18,124 bases of DNA from Rhizobiales bacterium CCH3-A5 (GTDB lineage: Bacteria > Pseudomonadota > Alphaproteobacteria > Rhizobiales > Beijerinckiaceae). The position numbers were made by a program, and so were the translations under genes. The stretch is taken from NCBI GenBank assembly GCA_001556025.1, contig LSIB01000027.1, positions 1 through 18,124 on the forward strand. Direction: 5' to 3'. Below, one piece after another: positions 1 through 8,738 of this stretch; the first letter of the stretch is position 1; every line of letters starts with the position of its first letter. Below the pieces are notes generated by a model, which worked only from the letters and a program-made list of their open reading frames with translations, did not search any database and was not told the origin of the DNA.

Positions 1-59
1 GTCCATCATCTTGATGTCATGGCATCGACGGCAGCAATTACCTCATCGTGTGCAAGTTT
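1..59 (-). other. Flank outside the ISL3 element; possible gene tail
   Basis: This short stretch lies outside the left end of the ISL3 element. Read on the minus strand it encodes KLAHDEVIAAVDAMTSR followed by TGA, which could be the C-terminus of a gene cut by the element. It does not continue the IS4 transposase found on the other side of the ISL3 copy, so the two flanks were not adjacent in a simple insertion. It is too short to identify. Confidence 0.2.
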
Positions 60-82
60 GGGTCTGACTCAATCTCGCTGCA
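53..82 (+). repeat. ISL3 left inverted repeat region
   Basis: This region matches the reverse complement of 1691-1720 at 27 of 30 bases. The conserved core is GGGTCTGAC followed, after one variable base, by CAATCTCGCTGCA. The terminal G is probably base 60. Confidence 0.75.
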
Positions 83-1713
83 GATAAGCGGTGATCTGGC
101 GCTGCTTTCCAGAAGGAATCAGCGCAATGCAGCATGGAGTCCGCCCGTCCAGCCTCGTACCGCCTTGCTTTGCCGTCGTCCGGTCTGAGATCGACGGGGA
201 TCGTGCCATCGTCACGGTTCGTGCGTCAGCGTCTTCGGGCGCGTGTCCGTCTTGCGGGGGCCGCTCGGAACGCGTCCAGAGCCACTACGCGCGTCGGGCC
301 TCTGACCTCCCGATTGCAGGCCGGCGGGTCGAGCTCGAAGTTCTGGTTCGGCGCTTCTGGTGCGATGCCGTGCTCTGCGGCCGTCGCATCTTCGCCGAGC
401 GATTTGGCGAGGATGTGCTGGCTCCGATGTCGCGCCGGACGGGACGACTGGAGATGCTCGTGCATCACCTTGGCCTGGCGCTTGGCGGTCGTCCGGCGGC
501 GGGCTTCGCCAAGCGGCTGATGGTCCCGGTCAGCAATGATACGCTGTTGCGCGTGGTCAGGCGTAAGGCGCAGGTGTCATCGGAGACGTTGACCGTGATC
601 GGCATCGACGACTTCGCATGGCGGCGCAATCACCGGTACGGCACGATCGTCTGCGACCTCGAACGGCGACGGACCGTGACGCTCCTGCCCGACAGGGAGC
701 CTGCGACGTCGGAGGCGTGGCTGCGGCGCCATTCGTCGATAACCGTCGTCGCTCGCGACCGCGGCGGCGGATATGGCGAAGCAGCGGCAAAAGCGTTGCC
801 CTCCGCAGAGCAGGTCGCCGATCGCTGGCATCTGATGGAGAATGCCAGCCGTGCCTTTCTGGAGGCGGTTCGCAAATCCATGCGTCAGATCCGCTCCGTT
901 ATCGGCGCCACGGTCATCAATCCCGCTCTCCTGACTTCCGCGGAGCGCCTGCAATATGAAGGGTACCAGCGCCGGGAAGAGACCAATGCTGCTGTCATGG
1001 CTATGTTTAGCGATGGCGTGCCGATCAAGCAGATCGTCAAGCGCACCTGCCTGGCGCGGGATACGGTGCGCCGCATCGTCCGCGGTCAGCGTTCCGAAGT
1101 CTTCCGGACACGGCAGAGTTCCCTAGAGGAACAGCTGACTTGGCTCGACGCACAGTGGGACGCCGGAAAGCGCAATTCCTCAGCGCTTTGGCGCTCGATG
1201 CGGGTGCGCGGCTTCCGCGGCAGTGCGAGAGTTGTGTCCGAGTGGGCGACGCGGCGGCGGCGTGCCGAAAAGGCCGATGCCGGCACCCTTGCCCGCATCC
1301 CCTCCGCCCGGACCATCGCTCGCTTCATGACGAATGGGCGCGACAAGCTCTCAAAGGCAGAGACTGTTCTCATCGCAGCCATAGAAACCGGCCTACCGCA
1401 GCTCGTGAAGGCCCGCGAGATCATCTCGGACTTCCATCAGATGATCCGTACGAGGGCCGTCGCTGGCATGCCGTTATGGATGGAGCGCGCCGCCGACAGC
1501 CTCGTGGCGTCGTTCTGCAACGGCGTCAGAAAGGACGAAGCGGCCGTTCGCGCCGCCGTCACATCGCCTTGGTCGAACGGGCAGACCGAAGGCCAAATCA
1601 CGAAGCTCAAGCTCGTCAAACGTCAGATGTACGGCCGTGGAAAGATCGACCTGCTTCAGGCTCGCCTCATCGGTGCAATGTGACCGAAGATGCAGCGAGA
1701 TTGCGTCAGACCC
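60..1713 (+). mobile_element. ISL3-family insertion sequence
   Basis: The element carries one transposase gene and has imperfect terminal inverted repeats. The left end begins GGGTCTGACTCAATCTCGC and the reverse complement of the right end begins GGGTCTGACGCAATCTCGC. Over 30 bases (53-82 against 1691-1720) the ends differ at three positions. ISL3 elements usually make 8-bp target duplications, but the bases just outside (gcaagttt on the left, aagattgg on the right) do not match. The copy therefore no longer sits in its original target, or one flank has been rearranged. The ends are inferred from the repeats and could shift by two bases because both copies extend outward with TT. Confidence 0.8.
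127..1683 (+). CDS. ISL3-family transposase
   Basis: This DDE transposase of about 518 residues would catalyse cut-and-paste movement of the surrounding element. An N-terminal zinc-binding motif is visible (C40-x2-C43 and C79-x4-C84), followed by a catalytic core containing GIDDFAWRRNHRYG (first Asp about 161), VARDRGGGYGEAA (second Asp about 211) with the following ADRWHLMENA, and a C-terminal SNGQTEGQITKLKLVKRQMY segment carrying the Glu (about 488). The order and spacing are typical of the family, and the length appears complete. I prefer the ATG at 127 because AAGGA lies about 10 bases upstream; an in-frame GTG at 91 would add 12 residues. The stop lies about 10 bases inside the right inverted repeat. 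No frameshift is seen, so the enzyme may be functional. Confidence 0.93.
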   Translation: MQHGVRPSSLVPPCFAVVRSEIDGDRAIVTVRASASSGACPSCGGRSERVQSHYARRASDLPIAGRRVELEVLVRRFWCDAVLCGRRIFAERFGEDVLAPMSRRTGRLEMLVHHLGLALGGRPAAGFAKRLMVPVSNDTLLRVVRRKAQVSSETLTVIGIDDFAWRRNHRYGTIVCDLERRRTVTLLPDREPATSEAWLRRHSSITVVARDRGGGYGEAAAKALPSAEQVADRWHLMENASRAFLEAVRKSMRQIRSVIGATVINPALLTSAERLQYEGYQRREETNAAVMAMFSDGVPIKQIVKRTCLARDTVRRIVRGQRSEVFRTRQSSLEEQLTWLDAQWDAGKRNSSALWRSMRVRGFRGSARVVSEWATRRRRAEKADAGTLARIPSARTIARFMTNGRDKLSKAETVLIAAIETGLPQLVKAREIISDFHQMIRTRAVAGMPLWMERAADSLVASFCNGVRKDEAAVRAAVTSPWSNGQTEGQITKLKLVKRQMYGRGKIDLLQARLIGAM

Positions 1714-1720
1714 AAGATTG
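1691..1720 (-). repeat. ISL3 right inverted repeat region
   Basis: This is the partner of the repeat at 53-82. The element probably ends at 1713. It starts only about 7 bases after the transposase stop codon, so the element is compact at this end. Confidence 0.75.
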
Positions 1721-2450
1721 GACGCCGATCGGGGGGCAATATTGCGCGCCGTTTGACAACCAGAAAGCGCGTGCCGAGATCCTGCGCCAGGCAAAAGAGC
1801 TCGTAGATGTCGCTCTCGCGGTCGGCCACATGCACGCAGCGTTCCGGCGTGCCCACGAGCTCCATCGACTGGCGCAGGTTCTCCAGCCAGCGATAGCTTT
1901 CCTTCGTCTCGATCGGCACGCGCGTGGGGTTCACATGCCGCTTGAGCGTCCAGGTCTCCTTGAACTTCGTGCGTGTCCAGAACTTCGCTGCCGTCAGCCC
2001 GAGCGGCGTGCCGCTGAGGGTCACAGCCAGGCTCGAATGCATCAGCACCCCGCACAAGGTCACCACGCTGGGCTGACCCGCCTTATAACGCCCGGCGTTG
2101 ATGGTCTTGGTGAAGCCGATCTTGCCTGGCTGCGCGCGGCTGTAGATGAACTCGGTGGTATCCTGCAGGATGAGGATCGGTCCCTCGCTCGCCGCGCAGC
2201 GCACGGCGGTCGCGGCGAAATGGCCGGCCAGTACCCCATGCTCGGTGATGCGCGGGTTGTCGAAAAAGCGATAGGCCGCCTTTGTCGCCGCCCAGTCGCC
2301 GCACGCGGCCGGGACCGGTTGGCCAGGTGCCGCCGACATCTGATCAAGAAGACGGCGCAACCGACGCGCCAGTCGTTTGTCCGGCAGCCCCGCCGAAACG
2401 ACTTCATCGTCATGCCAGCCTGCGGCGCCGGCTCCCGTGTTCCCGCTCAT
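1714..2450 (-). pseudogene. IS4-family (Tn5-like) transposase, 3' truncated
   Basis: This is the N-terminal half of a transposase related to that of Tn5/IS50, which is about 450-480 residues when complete. From the ATG at 2450 about 235-245 residues remain before the frame runs into the ISL3 element and stops at 1656. The motif LILQDTTEF puts the first catalytic Asp at residue 97, the same number as in Tn5 transposase. VADRESDIYEL supplies the second (about 210). The C-terminal part with the catalytic Glu and the YREKD-type motif is missing, so the product cannot be an active transposase. The start has a GGAGG sequence 9-10 bases upstream, buried in a hairpin (see 2451-2480). The exact join with the ISL3 element is uncertain within about 30 bases. 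Confidence 0.85.
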
Positions 2451-2480
2451 CTGTGACGCCTCCGCGAATCGGCGTCACAG
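2451..2480 (-). promoter_or_regulatory. Hairpin over the IS4 transposase ribosome-binding site
   Basis: A perfect 10-bp inverted repeat (CTGTGACGCC at 2451-2460 and GGCGTCACAG at 2471-2480) with a 10-base loop ends immediately before the transposase ATG at 2450. The GGAGG Shine-Dalgarno of the minus-strand gene lies at the loop/stem boundary. In IS10 and IS50, also IS4-family elements, a comparable structure forms in read-through mRNA from outside promoters and blocks transposase translation. That role here is inferred from position; the dyad itself is seen directly. Confidence 0.6.
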
Positions 2481-2587
2481 ACAGAATCACGGACGATTCA
2501 ATGGGTGCAAATCGCGCGTAGGCGATGTGGGTAATTGAAAGCCTCGCCGGATGGGTACGATTTCGCAATGGAACTGGGTCTTCCAGA

Positions 2588-4090
2588 TCAGCGTCCAGTA
2601 GGCGTCGTTAACCCGCCCCAGCGATCCTTGACCTGGTCGAAATGCTGCTTTGGCTCGTATACCTTCGCTCCAAGACCAAGCGCGCGGGCTGAGAGCCTGC
2701 CAGTGGCCGAAAGGAGAGCATATGATGCCACTACCTGATCGCGATGGGCCGTGGTTAGACTAACACGGGCAATTAACAGCTCCTGCTGAGCATTTAGGAC
2801 CTCCAGCGTGGTGCGTTGGCCGGCCTGAGCCTCCTCCCGGACTCCTTTCAAGACAATTTCGTTGGCTTGAATCTGCGTCTGAGAAGACTCGATTTGAGCT
2901 TTCGCGGCTTCCAGCACACTCAAAGCGGTCGACAGTGCTGCGCGAACCTCATCGCGGACGATTTCGGCTTCGGCCCGTCGCTGGCTGGTGCTTTCCTTAG
3001 CTTGGCGTGTGCGGGCATAAACCTCTCCGCGTTCATAGATCGGGACCGTGAGCTGGAGGGTCGAAGAGGCGCCTCTAAGGCGGTCGTTACGTACTTCGCT
3101 GTCGTAACGCTGCACCAACCCTACGGCCAGGCTAACGGTCGGATATAGAGCGCTTTTGACGACCCTCACCTCGAGGTCGGCTGCGTCAACTCCATACAGA
3201 GCTGCCCGAATGGCTGGGTGTTCAGCAAGGGCAATTCGAACCCCATCAACTGCGTTGCGCGGGAGAAGTTTGTCCGATACCGGCGCACCTTGTGCCAGCG
3301 ATCTCGGCTCGGCCCCAATAATTTGCCGGTAGCGCGCTCGACTCGTATTGAAGTTAGCTTCTGCCAAGTTTACCTGCGCGCGGCCCCTCGCAAGGCGCGC
3401 CTCGGCCTGAGCGATGTCAGTTCGTGTAACCTGCCCGGCCGTGTAGCGTTCGCGCGCCTGGCTGAGGGTTTCCTCCAGAAGCTTGACACTGGCCCGTTGC
3501 AGATCGAGCACAGCTTGATCACGCAAAACGTCCATATAGGCCGTTGCGGCGTCGAGCAGCACATTCTGCTCGGAATTGCGCAGAGTTTCGCGGGCGGCGA
3601 GAACCTGTGATTCGGCTTGTCGAACCGAGTTTTTGGTGCGTCCACCATCAAAGAGGTTCTGTTCGACGGAAATTTCAGCACCCCGCGGCAACGTAGTCCG
3701 CCGCTGAATTCGCCTAGTCTGAGCCGTAGGTTCGTCCTCGCCATCCCCGATGGTTCGTTCCTCAGGACTGCGTTCCCGCTGAAACTGAACACCGGCATCA
3801 GTCTGCAGTTGCGCACGCGGGCGGTACCCTGAAAGGGCCTGAGGCACAGTCTCATCGACCGCCCGAACCTGGGCGCGTTGTGCATTCAATTGCGGATTGG
3901 CTCCGTAGGCCCGGGCCAGCGCCCCAGACAAAGTCTCTGCCGAGCCCTGCGCCACGTTTGAAAACATGACCAGAGCAGCCAACCCAAACGGAAAAAGCGG
4001 CCCAGTCATACGCAGGTTCATTAGCCACGCGGCGTTGGGTGAAGGCGGTGCATGTCGCCGAATTCGACACCACGGTGATGGGTCTGTCAT
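2588..4090 (-). CDS. TolC/CzcC-like outer membrane efflux channel
   Basis: This is the outer membrane factor of the tripartite metal exporter, expected to form a trimeric channel joining the adaptor and pump to the cell exterior. The sequence has a signal peptide (hydrophobic PLFPFGLAALVMFSNVAQGSA), then two copies of the long helical outer-membrane-efflux repeat. The first includes SGALARAYGANPQLNAQRAQ near the N-terminus and the second includes ALAEHPAIRAALYGVDAADL. Alpha-helical Gln/Glu/Ala-rich stretches typical of TolC follow. The ATG at 4090 overlaps the pump stop codon as ATGA, with GGGAAG about 10 bases upstream, which favours translational coupling. It would put 23 residues ahead of the signal peptide, so an internal ATG at 4021 (477 residues) is a real alternative. 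The gene is last in the operon; the nearest neighbour downstream is the IS4 remnant. Confidence 0.9.
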   Translation of the reverse strand: MTDPSPWCRIRRHAPPSPNAAWLMNLRMTGPLFPFGLAALVMFSNVAQGSAETLSGALARAYGANPQLNAQRAQVRAVDETVPQALSGYRPRAQLQTDAGVQFQRERSPEERTIGDGEDEPTAQTRRIQRRTTLPRGAEISVEQNLFDGGRTKNSVRQAESQVLAARETLRNSEQNVLLDAATAYMDVLRDQAVLDLQRASVKLLEETLSQARERYTAGQVTRTDIAQAEARLARGRAQVNLAEANFNTSRARYRQIIGAEPRSLAQGAPVSDKLLPRNAVDGVRIALAEHPAIRAALYGVDAADLEVRVVKSALYPTVSLAVGLVQRYDSEVRNDRLRGASSTLQLTVPIYERGEVYARTRQAKESTSQRRAEAEIVRDEVRAALSTALSVLEAAKAQIESSQTQIQANEIVLKGVREEAQAGQRTTLEVLNAQQELLIARVSLTTAHRDQVVASYALLSATGRLSARALGLGAKVYEPKQHFDQVKDRWGGLTTPTGR

Positions 4091-7000
4091 TCCGCGGCTT
4101 CCCGAAGCACGGAAGCAGAATGAGTAGCTGGACTACCAATCGCGACCGGCCGGCTCTCCAACACATCCCCGGTAGGTGCGCGCCTTGCAAACCGCGCATA
4201 GAGAGCGGGCAGGACGATCAGCGTCAGCAGTGTCGCGCTGATCAGCCCACCAATCACCACAGTGGCGAGCGGCTTTTGCACCTCTGCGCCGGTGCCTGTC
4301 GCAAGCGCCATTGGCACGAATCCAAGCGAGGCGACTAGCGCGGTCATGACGACTGGCCGCAGGCGCGTAAGCGCCCCCTCAGTGATAGCCTCCTTAAGTG
4401 GTCGCCCTTCCTCCACCAACTGTTTAATGAAAGTCAGCATAACCAAGCCGTTGAGCACCGCTACACCCGACAGCGCGATAAAACCAACCGCTGCGGGAAC
4501 CGAAAACGGCATGCCGCGAAGGAACAGAGCGGCGATCCCCCCGGTCAGCGCCAAAGGCACCGCGCTGAACACGAGGAGCGCGTCCCGCGGTGAGCCGAGA
4601 GCCGAGTAAAGCAGAAGAAAAATCAGGAAGAAGCAACCCGGTACAACTACCATCAGGCGCTGGCGCGCAGCCTCCAGATTCTCGAATTGACCGCCCCAGG
4701 TGATCCAAGACCCCGCCGGCAGCGTCACACCCGAAGTGACCTTGGTCTGTGCCTCCGCGACCACCGAAGCGATGTCGCGGCCACGAACATTTGCCGTCAC
4801 CACAATGCGACGCTTACCGTTCTCCCGACTAATCTGATTTGGCCCCTCGGCCATGGAGAATTTCGCGACCTGATTCAGGGGCACTGACGCCATCCGTCCC
4901 GAGGCGCCCGCACCAGGCAGCGGCACAGGCAGGTTCTTCAACGCCTCAAAATCGTCTCGAATGCGGTCGGGTAGGCGCACGACAATTTCAAAACGTCGAT
5001 CGCCCTCGAACAGCACGCCAGCATCCCGCCCCCCTATGGCAGCACCGATCACGTCTTGCACCGCAAAGTGCGACAGACCCAATCGGGCGATTTCGGCCTT
5101 ATCGATGCGGATCTCCAGGAACGGTAAGCCAGTCACCTGTTCCACTTTCACATCCTGCGCCCCTTGGACGCTGCGCAAAGCCGTTGCGACCTGGTTCGCC
5201 GCCGGCAGCATGGTGTCGAATTCCTCACCGAACACCTTGACGGCAAGGTCGCCTCGGGTACCAGCAAGAAGCTCGTTAAACCGCATCTGGATCGGCTGCG
5301 TAAATTCGTAGTTATTGCCGGCCACCTCATTCACTGCAGCTTGGATGTCGGCGATCAGCTTGTCCTTTGGCAGCTTGGGATCGGGCCACTCCGACTCGGG
5401 TTTGAGGATAATAAAATTGTCGGAGACATTAACAGGCATCGGATCCGCCGCGACCTCGGCGGTGCCGGTCTTGGAGAACACGAGCGCCACCTGAGGAAAA
5501 CGCGTCACTGCTTTCTCGACCTTGATCTGCATGTCCTGAGATTGCGTAAGCGACGTCGATGGGATGCGCATCGCATGCATTGCGATGTTTTTCTCGTCGA
5601 GCTGGGGGATAAACTCCTGACCAAGCCGCCCGAACAAACCAATTGCAACGACAAAGATAAGAACTGCCGCGCCGATGAAAGCGCCTGGTCGCCGGATCGC
5701 GCTGGCAAGCACTGGTCGGTATAGCGCCTTTAGCCAGCGCACCAAGAACACATCTTTTTCCGTGACCTTGCCGGTGATGACGATGGCTATCAGCGCCGGT
5801 ACGAAAGTGAGCGACAAGACAAAAGCTGCGACCAGTGCGATTATGACGGTCAGTGCCATAGGCGCGAACATCTTGCCCTCAACCCCAGTGAAAGTGAGAA
5901 GAGGGACATAGACCAATATAATGATAGCTTGTCCGTAGACTGAAGGCTTGATCATTTCTTCAGCCGACAGTCTCACTGTATCGAGGCGCTCCTCTGGCGT
6001 AAGTTTCCGGCCTAGCGTGTGCTGGCGCTCGGCTAGATGTCGGAGCGAATTTTCGGCAATAATGACAGCACCATCAACGATCAGGCCAAAATCAAGCGCG
6101 CCGAGGCTCATTAGATTGGCGCTGATTTTACCCTGAACCATGCCGGTCATCGTGATCAGCATCGCCACTGGTATCACCATTGCAGTGATGATAGCAGCAC
6201 GTATATTACCCAGTAGCAGGAAGAGTACCCCAATAACGAGCAGAGCACCTTCCGTCAGGTTCTTCGCCACCGTCTTCACTGTAGCGTCAACAAGCAGCGT
6301 ACGATTGAGGACAGTTCTCGTCTCGACGGACGGCGGCAGTGAGCGCGTAATCTCTTTCATCCGGGAATCGACAGCCGCCGAGACGGTGCGACTGTTGCCG
6401 CCAATCAGCATCAGGGCGGTACCAACCACCGCCTCCTCACCATTCATCGACGCCGAGCCGGTGCGCAATTCGCGCCCAATGCCAACATTCGCGATATCCT
6501 TCACCCGCACTGGGGTGCCCCCGCGGGTAGCGACCACGACGTTGCCAATCTCCTCCATATTCTCGATGCGTCCGGCCGAGCGGACAACATAGCCTTCGCC
6601 GTTGCGCTCCAGATAACCGGCGCCGCGGTTCTGGTTGTTGCCCTCGATAGCTTCGGCCACATCTTTAAAGGATAGGCCGTAGCCAATGAGCTTCGCAGGG
6701 TCGGGCTGGACTTGGTACTGCTTCTTGTAGCCGCCGATTACGTCGACGCCAGCGACACCAGGCACAGTCTTGATCTGTGGACCTATGATCCAGTCTTGGA
6801 CCGTTCGAAGATATGCCGCGCGCTCGAATTCGTTCTTGAGCCGCTGCTTCTCTGGGGTCAGGTAACTACCGTCCGACTGCCAGCCCGGCTGGCCGTCACG
6901 CACGGGCGCGCCATCGCCCGGCTTTTTGTAGTTAACGGTCCACATGAAGATCTCACCGAGCCCGGTCGAGATCGGGCCCATGTGGATTTCGGCCCCTGGC

Positions 7001-7365
7001 GGCAGGCTCGCCTTTGCCTCACCAAGACGCTCGTTAACCTGCTGACGAGCAAAGTAAAGGTCCGTCTTCTCACTGAAGACAGCCGTTACCTGGGCAAAGC
7101 CATTGCGCGAGAGAGAACGTGTATATTCGAGGCCAGGAATACCGGCAAGTGCGGTCTCGACCGGGTAGGTCACCTGCTTCTCAATGTCGAATGGCGAGAG
7201 CGATGGGACGACTGCATTCACTTGGACTTGATTGTTTGTGATGTCCGGGACTGCGTCGATGGGGAGCCGAGTGAGCGCGAACACACCGAGCGCTGCGGCA
7301 AGCAGCGAGAGCAAAAGCACCAGCCAGCGCTGGCGCACGGAAAAGGCAAGGACGGCATTGATCAT
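4087..7365 (-). CDS. czcA: CzcA-like heavy-metal efflux RND pump
   Basis: This inner-membrane, proton-driven RND transporter has 1092 residues, a full length for the family. It would extrude divalent metal ions through the periplasmic adaptor and outer channel. TM1 is at about 12-32, and the porter-domain signature LPIDAVPDITNNQVQVN follows. A block at about 146-180 (DGQPGWQSDGSYLTPE) is characteristic of CzcA-type pumps. TM4 carries DFG-LIV-DGA-VIIAEN with D425, D431 and E438, the charged residues of the proton relay in CzcA. The DFG-x3-DGA form is the one known for Zn/Co/Cd and Co/Ni exporters, unlike the Cu/Ag pump CusA. The last membrane bundle (about 880-1060) is intact. The start has GAGGA 9 bases upstream, overlapping the adaptor stop; the 3' end overlaps the channel gene. 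Substrate is inferred, not shown. Confidence 0.95.
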   Translation of the reverse strand: MINAVLAFSVRQRWLVLLLSLLAAALGVFALTRLPIDAVPDITNNQVQVNAVVPSLSPFDIEKQVTYPVETALAGIPGLEYTRSLSRNGFAQVTAVFSEKTDLYFARQQVNERLGEAKASLPPGAEIHMGPISTGLGEIFMWTVNYKKPGDGAPVRDGQPGWQSDGSYLTPEKQRLKNEFERAAYLRTVQDWIIGPQIKTVPGVAGVDVIGGYKKQYQVQPDPAKLIGYGLSFKDVAEAIEGNNQNRGAGYLERNGEGYVVRSAGRIENMEEIGNVVVATRGGTPVRVKDIANVGIGRELRTGSASMNGEEAVVGTALMLIGGNSRTVSAAVDSRMKEITRSLPPSVETRTVLNRTLLVDATVKTVAKNLTEGALLVIGVLFLLLGNIRAAIITAMVIPVAMLITMTGMVQGKISANLMSLGALDFGLIVDGAVIIAENSLRHLAERQHTLGRKLTPEERLDTVRLSAEEMIKPSVYGQAIIILVYVPLLTFTGVEGKMFAPMALTVIIALVAAFVLSLTFVPALIAIVITGKVTEKDVFLVRWLKALYRPVLASAIRRPGAFIGAAVLIFVVAIGLFGRLGQEFIPQLDEKNIAMHAMRIPSTSLTQSQDMQIKVEKAVTRFPQVALVFSKTGTAEVAADPMPVNVSDNFIILKPESEWPDPKLPKDKLIADIQAAVNEVAGNNYEFTQPIQMRFNELLAGTRGDLAVKVFGEEFDTMLPAANQVATALRSVQGAQDVKVEQVTGLPFLEIRIDKAEIARLGLSHFAVQDVIGAAIGGRDAGVLFEGDRRFEIVVRLPDRIRDDFEALKNLPVPLPGAGASGRMASVPLNQVAKFSMAEGPNQISRENGKRRIVVTANVRGRDIASVVAEAQTKVTSGVTLPAGSWITWGGQFENLEAARQRLMVVVPGCFFLIFLLLYSALGSPRDALLVFSAVPLALTGGIAALFLRGMPFSVPAAVGFIALSGVAVLNGLVMLTFIKQLVEEGRPLKEAITEGALTRLRPVVMTALVASLGFVPMALATGTGAEVQKPLATVVIGGLISATLLTLIVLPALYARFARRAPTGDVLESRPVAIGSPATHSASVLREAAE

Positions 7366-7376
7366 TGGTCGGGTCC

Positions 7377-8738
7377 TCAGTGCGCGTGCTCGGCCTCGGC
7401 CTTACCGAGTTCCGCTTTGAGGACAAAAGAGTTCGCTATCGCTACCTCTTCGCCGGGATCAAGCCCGAACACGACCTCGACAGCCGTATCGTCTTGTTTG
7501 CCCAGCACCACATCGCGCTTCTCAAAGCCCTGCTCGGTGCGCACAAATACGACCTGCTCGCCTTTGAGGGTCTGGAGGGCTGTGCGTGGCAACCGGAGGT
7601 TTACTGATGTTTCTTCGACGACCACCTGCGCTGTGGCGAACGAACCTGGTCGCCACAGCATGCCCTTATTGTCCATGGTGGCGATCACGCGCGCCGAGCG
7701 TGTGTCCTGATTGAGTATCGGGCTGATGAAAGTGATACGAGCCTCGGCCTTCAGACCCTCAGCGCCAGCACTTATTAAAACTTGCTGGCCCTCGCGCACT
7801 TGGGCGAGATCGGCGGTCGAGACTGCAAGTTCGACCCAAACGCTGGATAGGTCAGCGATGACGTAGATCTCCTTCTCCTGACCTTCGCCACCAACCGGGG
7901 CGCCGAGATTAACCCTGCGCTCGACTACGCGGCCCGTGATCGGCGCGTGCAATTCGTAGCGTTGAAGTCCGAGCGACTTCGGCAGGTCGCTTTCGGTGGA
8001 AGCGACCTGCCGCAAGGGCTTTGCATCGCGCCTCACACCGGCGACTTCGCGATCGCTCACGCCGAGAGCAGTCAGCTTCTGGCGAGCAAGATCGACCCTA
8101 AGCGCCGCTTCGGAAAAAGTCGTACGGGCTTTGAGGTATTGCTGCTCGGCCGAAATCTTCTTGTCCCAAAGGGATTGCTCGCGCTCGAAAAGCGTACTCT
8201 GCAGCTCCTGATTGACCAGCGAAGCGAGTAACTCGCTCTTGGCCTCAGCCACCTCACGGCTATCAAGCACTGCAACCGTTTCACCTTTAGCGACTTGATC
8301 CCCTAACCGCTTATTGAGCTCGACGACGGTGCCTATGACCCGAGCAGGAACGTGCCCGACCCGATCGGCGTCCATCATAATGACCCCCGGCACTGTCAGC
8401 TTGCGGACCAGAGGTCCGCCTGCCGCGGGCTCAACCGTGATCCCGGCGGCCGCGATCCGATCCGGCGATATCACGACCACGCCTTCCGGCCCTTCTTTCT
8501 CGCTCGCTCCATGGCCGTGCGCGTCGGCTGCCTTGGCGCCTGGTGCATGGCTATCTTTTTCGCCTTCACGTGCGCCCCCACCGGCCTGCATCACAGCATA
8601 GGCGGCCTGTATAACCATCGGCGGGAGCGGGACGGCATTCAATGCAGCACGGACCGCTTGCGAAACGGCAGGGACGAGACTGCCGACTGCAATCCCAACC
8701 ACGCCGACAAAAAGGATGACGATAAGACGCTTGACCAT
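7377..8738 (-). CDS. czcB: CzcB-like periplasmic adaptor (membrane fusion protein)
   Basis: This HlyD/CzcB-type adaptor links the RND pump to the outer membrane channel. From the ATG at 8738 it has 453 residues. It has an N-terminal membrane anchor or uncleaved signal at about 3-22, then a polar linker with histidines (SHAPGAKAADAHGHGASEKEG, about 63-83) that could bind metal. The lipoyl-like half (VGHVPARVIGTVVELNKRLGD and KGETVAVLDSREV), an alpha-helical hairpin, the return barrel (LHAPITGRVVERRVNLGAPV) and the beta-barrel/membrane-proximal domains follow. The C-terminus ends in EHAH. I chose 8738 because GAGGG lies about 8 bases upstream; the in-frame ATG at 8777 would add 13 residues and lacks a Shine-Dalgarno. 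The gene is followed 11 bases later by the pump gene. Confidence 0.93.
   Translation of the reverse strand: MVKRLIVILFVGVVGIAVGSLVPAVSQAVRAALNAVPLPPMVIQAAYAVMQAGGGAREGEKDSHAPGAKAADAHGHGASEKEGPEGVVVISPDRIAAAGITVEPAAGGPLVRKLTVPGVIMMDADRVGHVPARVIGTVVELNKRLGDQVAKGETVAVLDSREVAEAKSELLASLVNQELQSTLFEREQSLWDKKISAEQQYLKARTTFSEAALRVDLARQKLTALGVSDREVAGVRRDAKPLRQVASTESDLPKSLGLQRYELHAPITGRVVERRVNLGAPVGGEGQEKEIYVIADLSSVWVELAVSTADLAQVREGQQVLISAGAEGLKAEARITFISPILNQDTRSARVIATMDNKGMLWRPGSFATAQVVVEETSVNLRLPRTALQTLKGEQVVFVRTEQGFEKRDVVLGKQDDTAVEVVFGLDPGEEVAIANSFVLKAELGKAEAEHAH

Noticed and set aside
1140..2456. Long plus-strand open frame (438 residues) crossing from the ISL3 gene into the IS4 remnant
   Set aside because: It spans a mobile-element junction, is antisense to the IS4 transposase and in a shifted frame of the ISL3 transposase; Arg/Pro/Ala-rich text typical of a GC-rich shadow frame.
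6712..7710. Plus-strand open frame of 332 residues
   Set aside because: It is antisense to the RND pump and adaptor genes, whose motifs are unambiguous.
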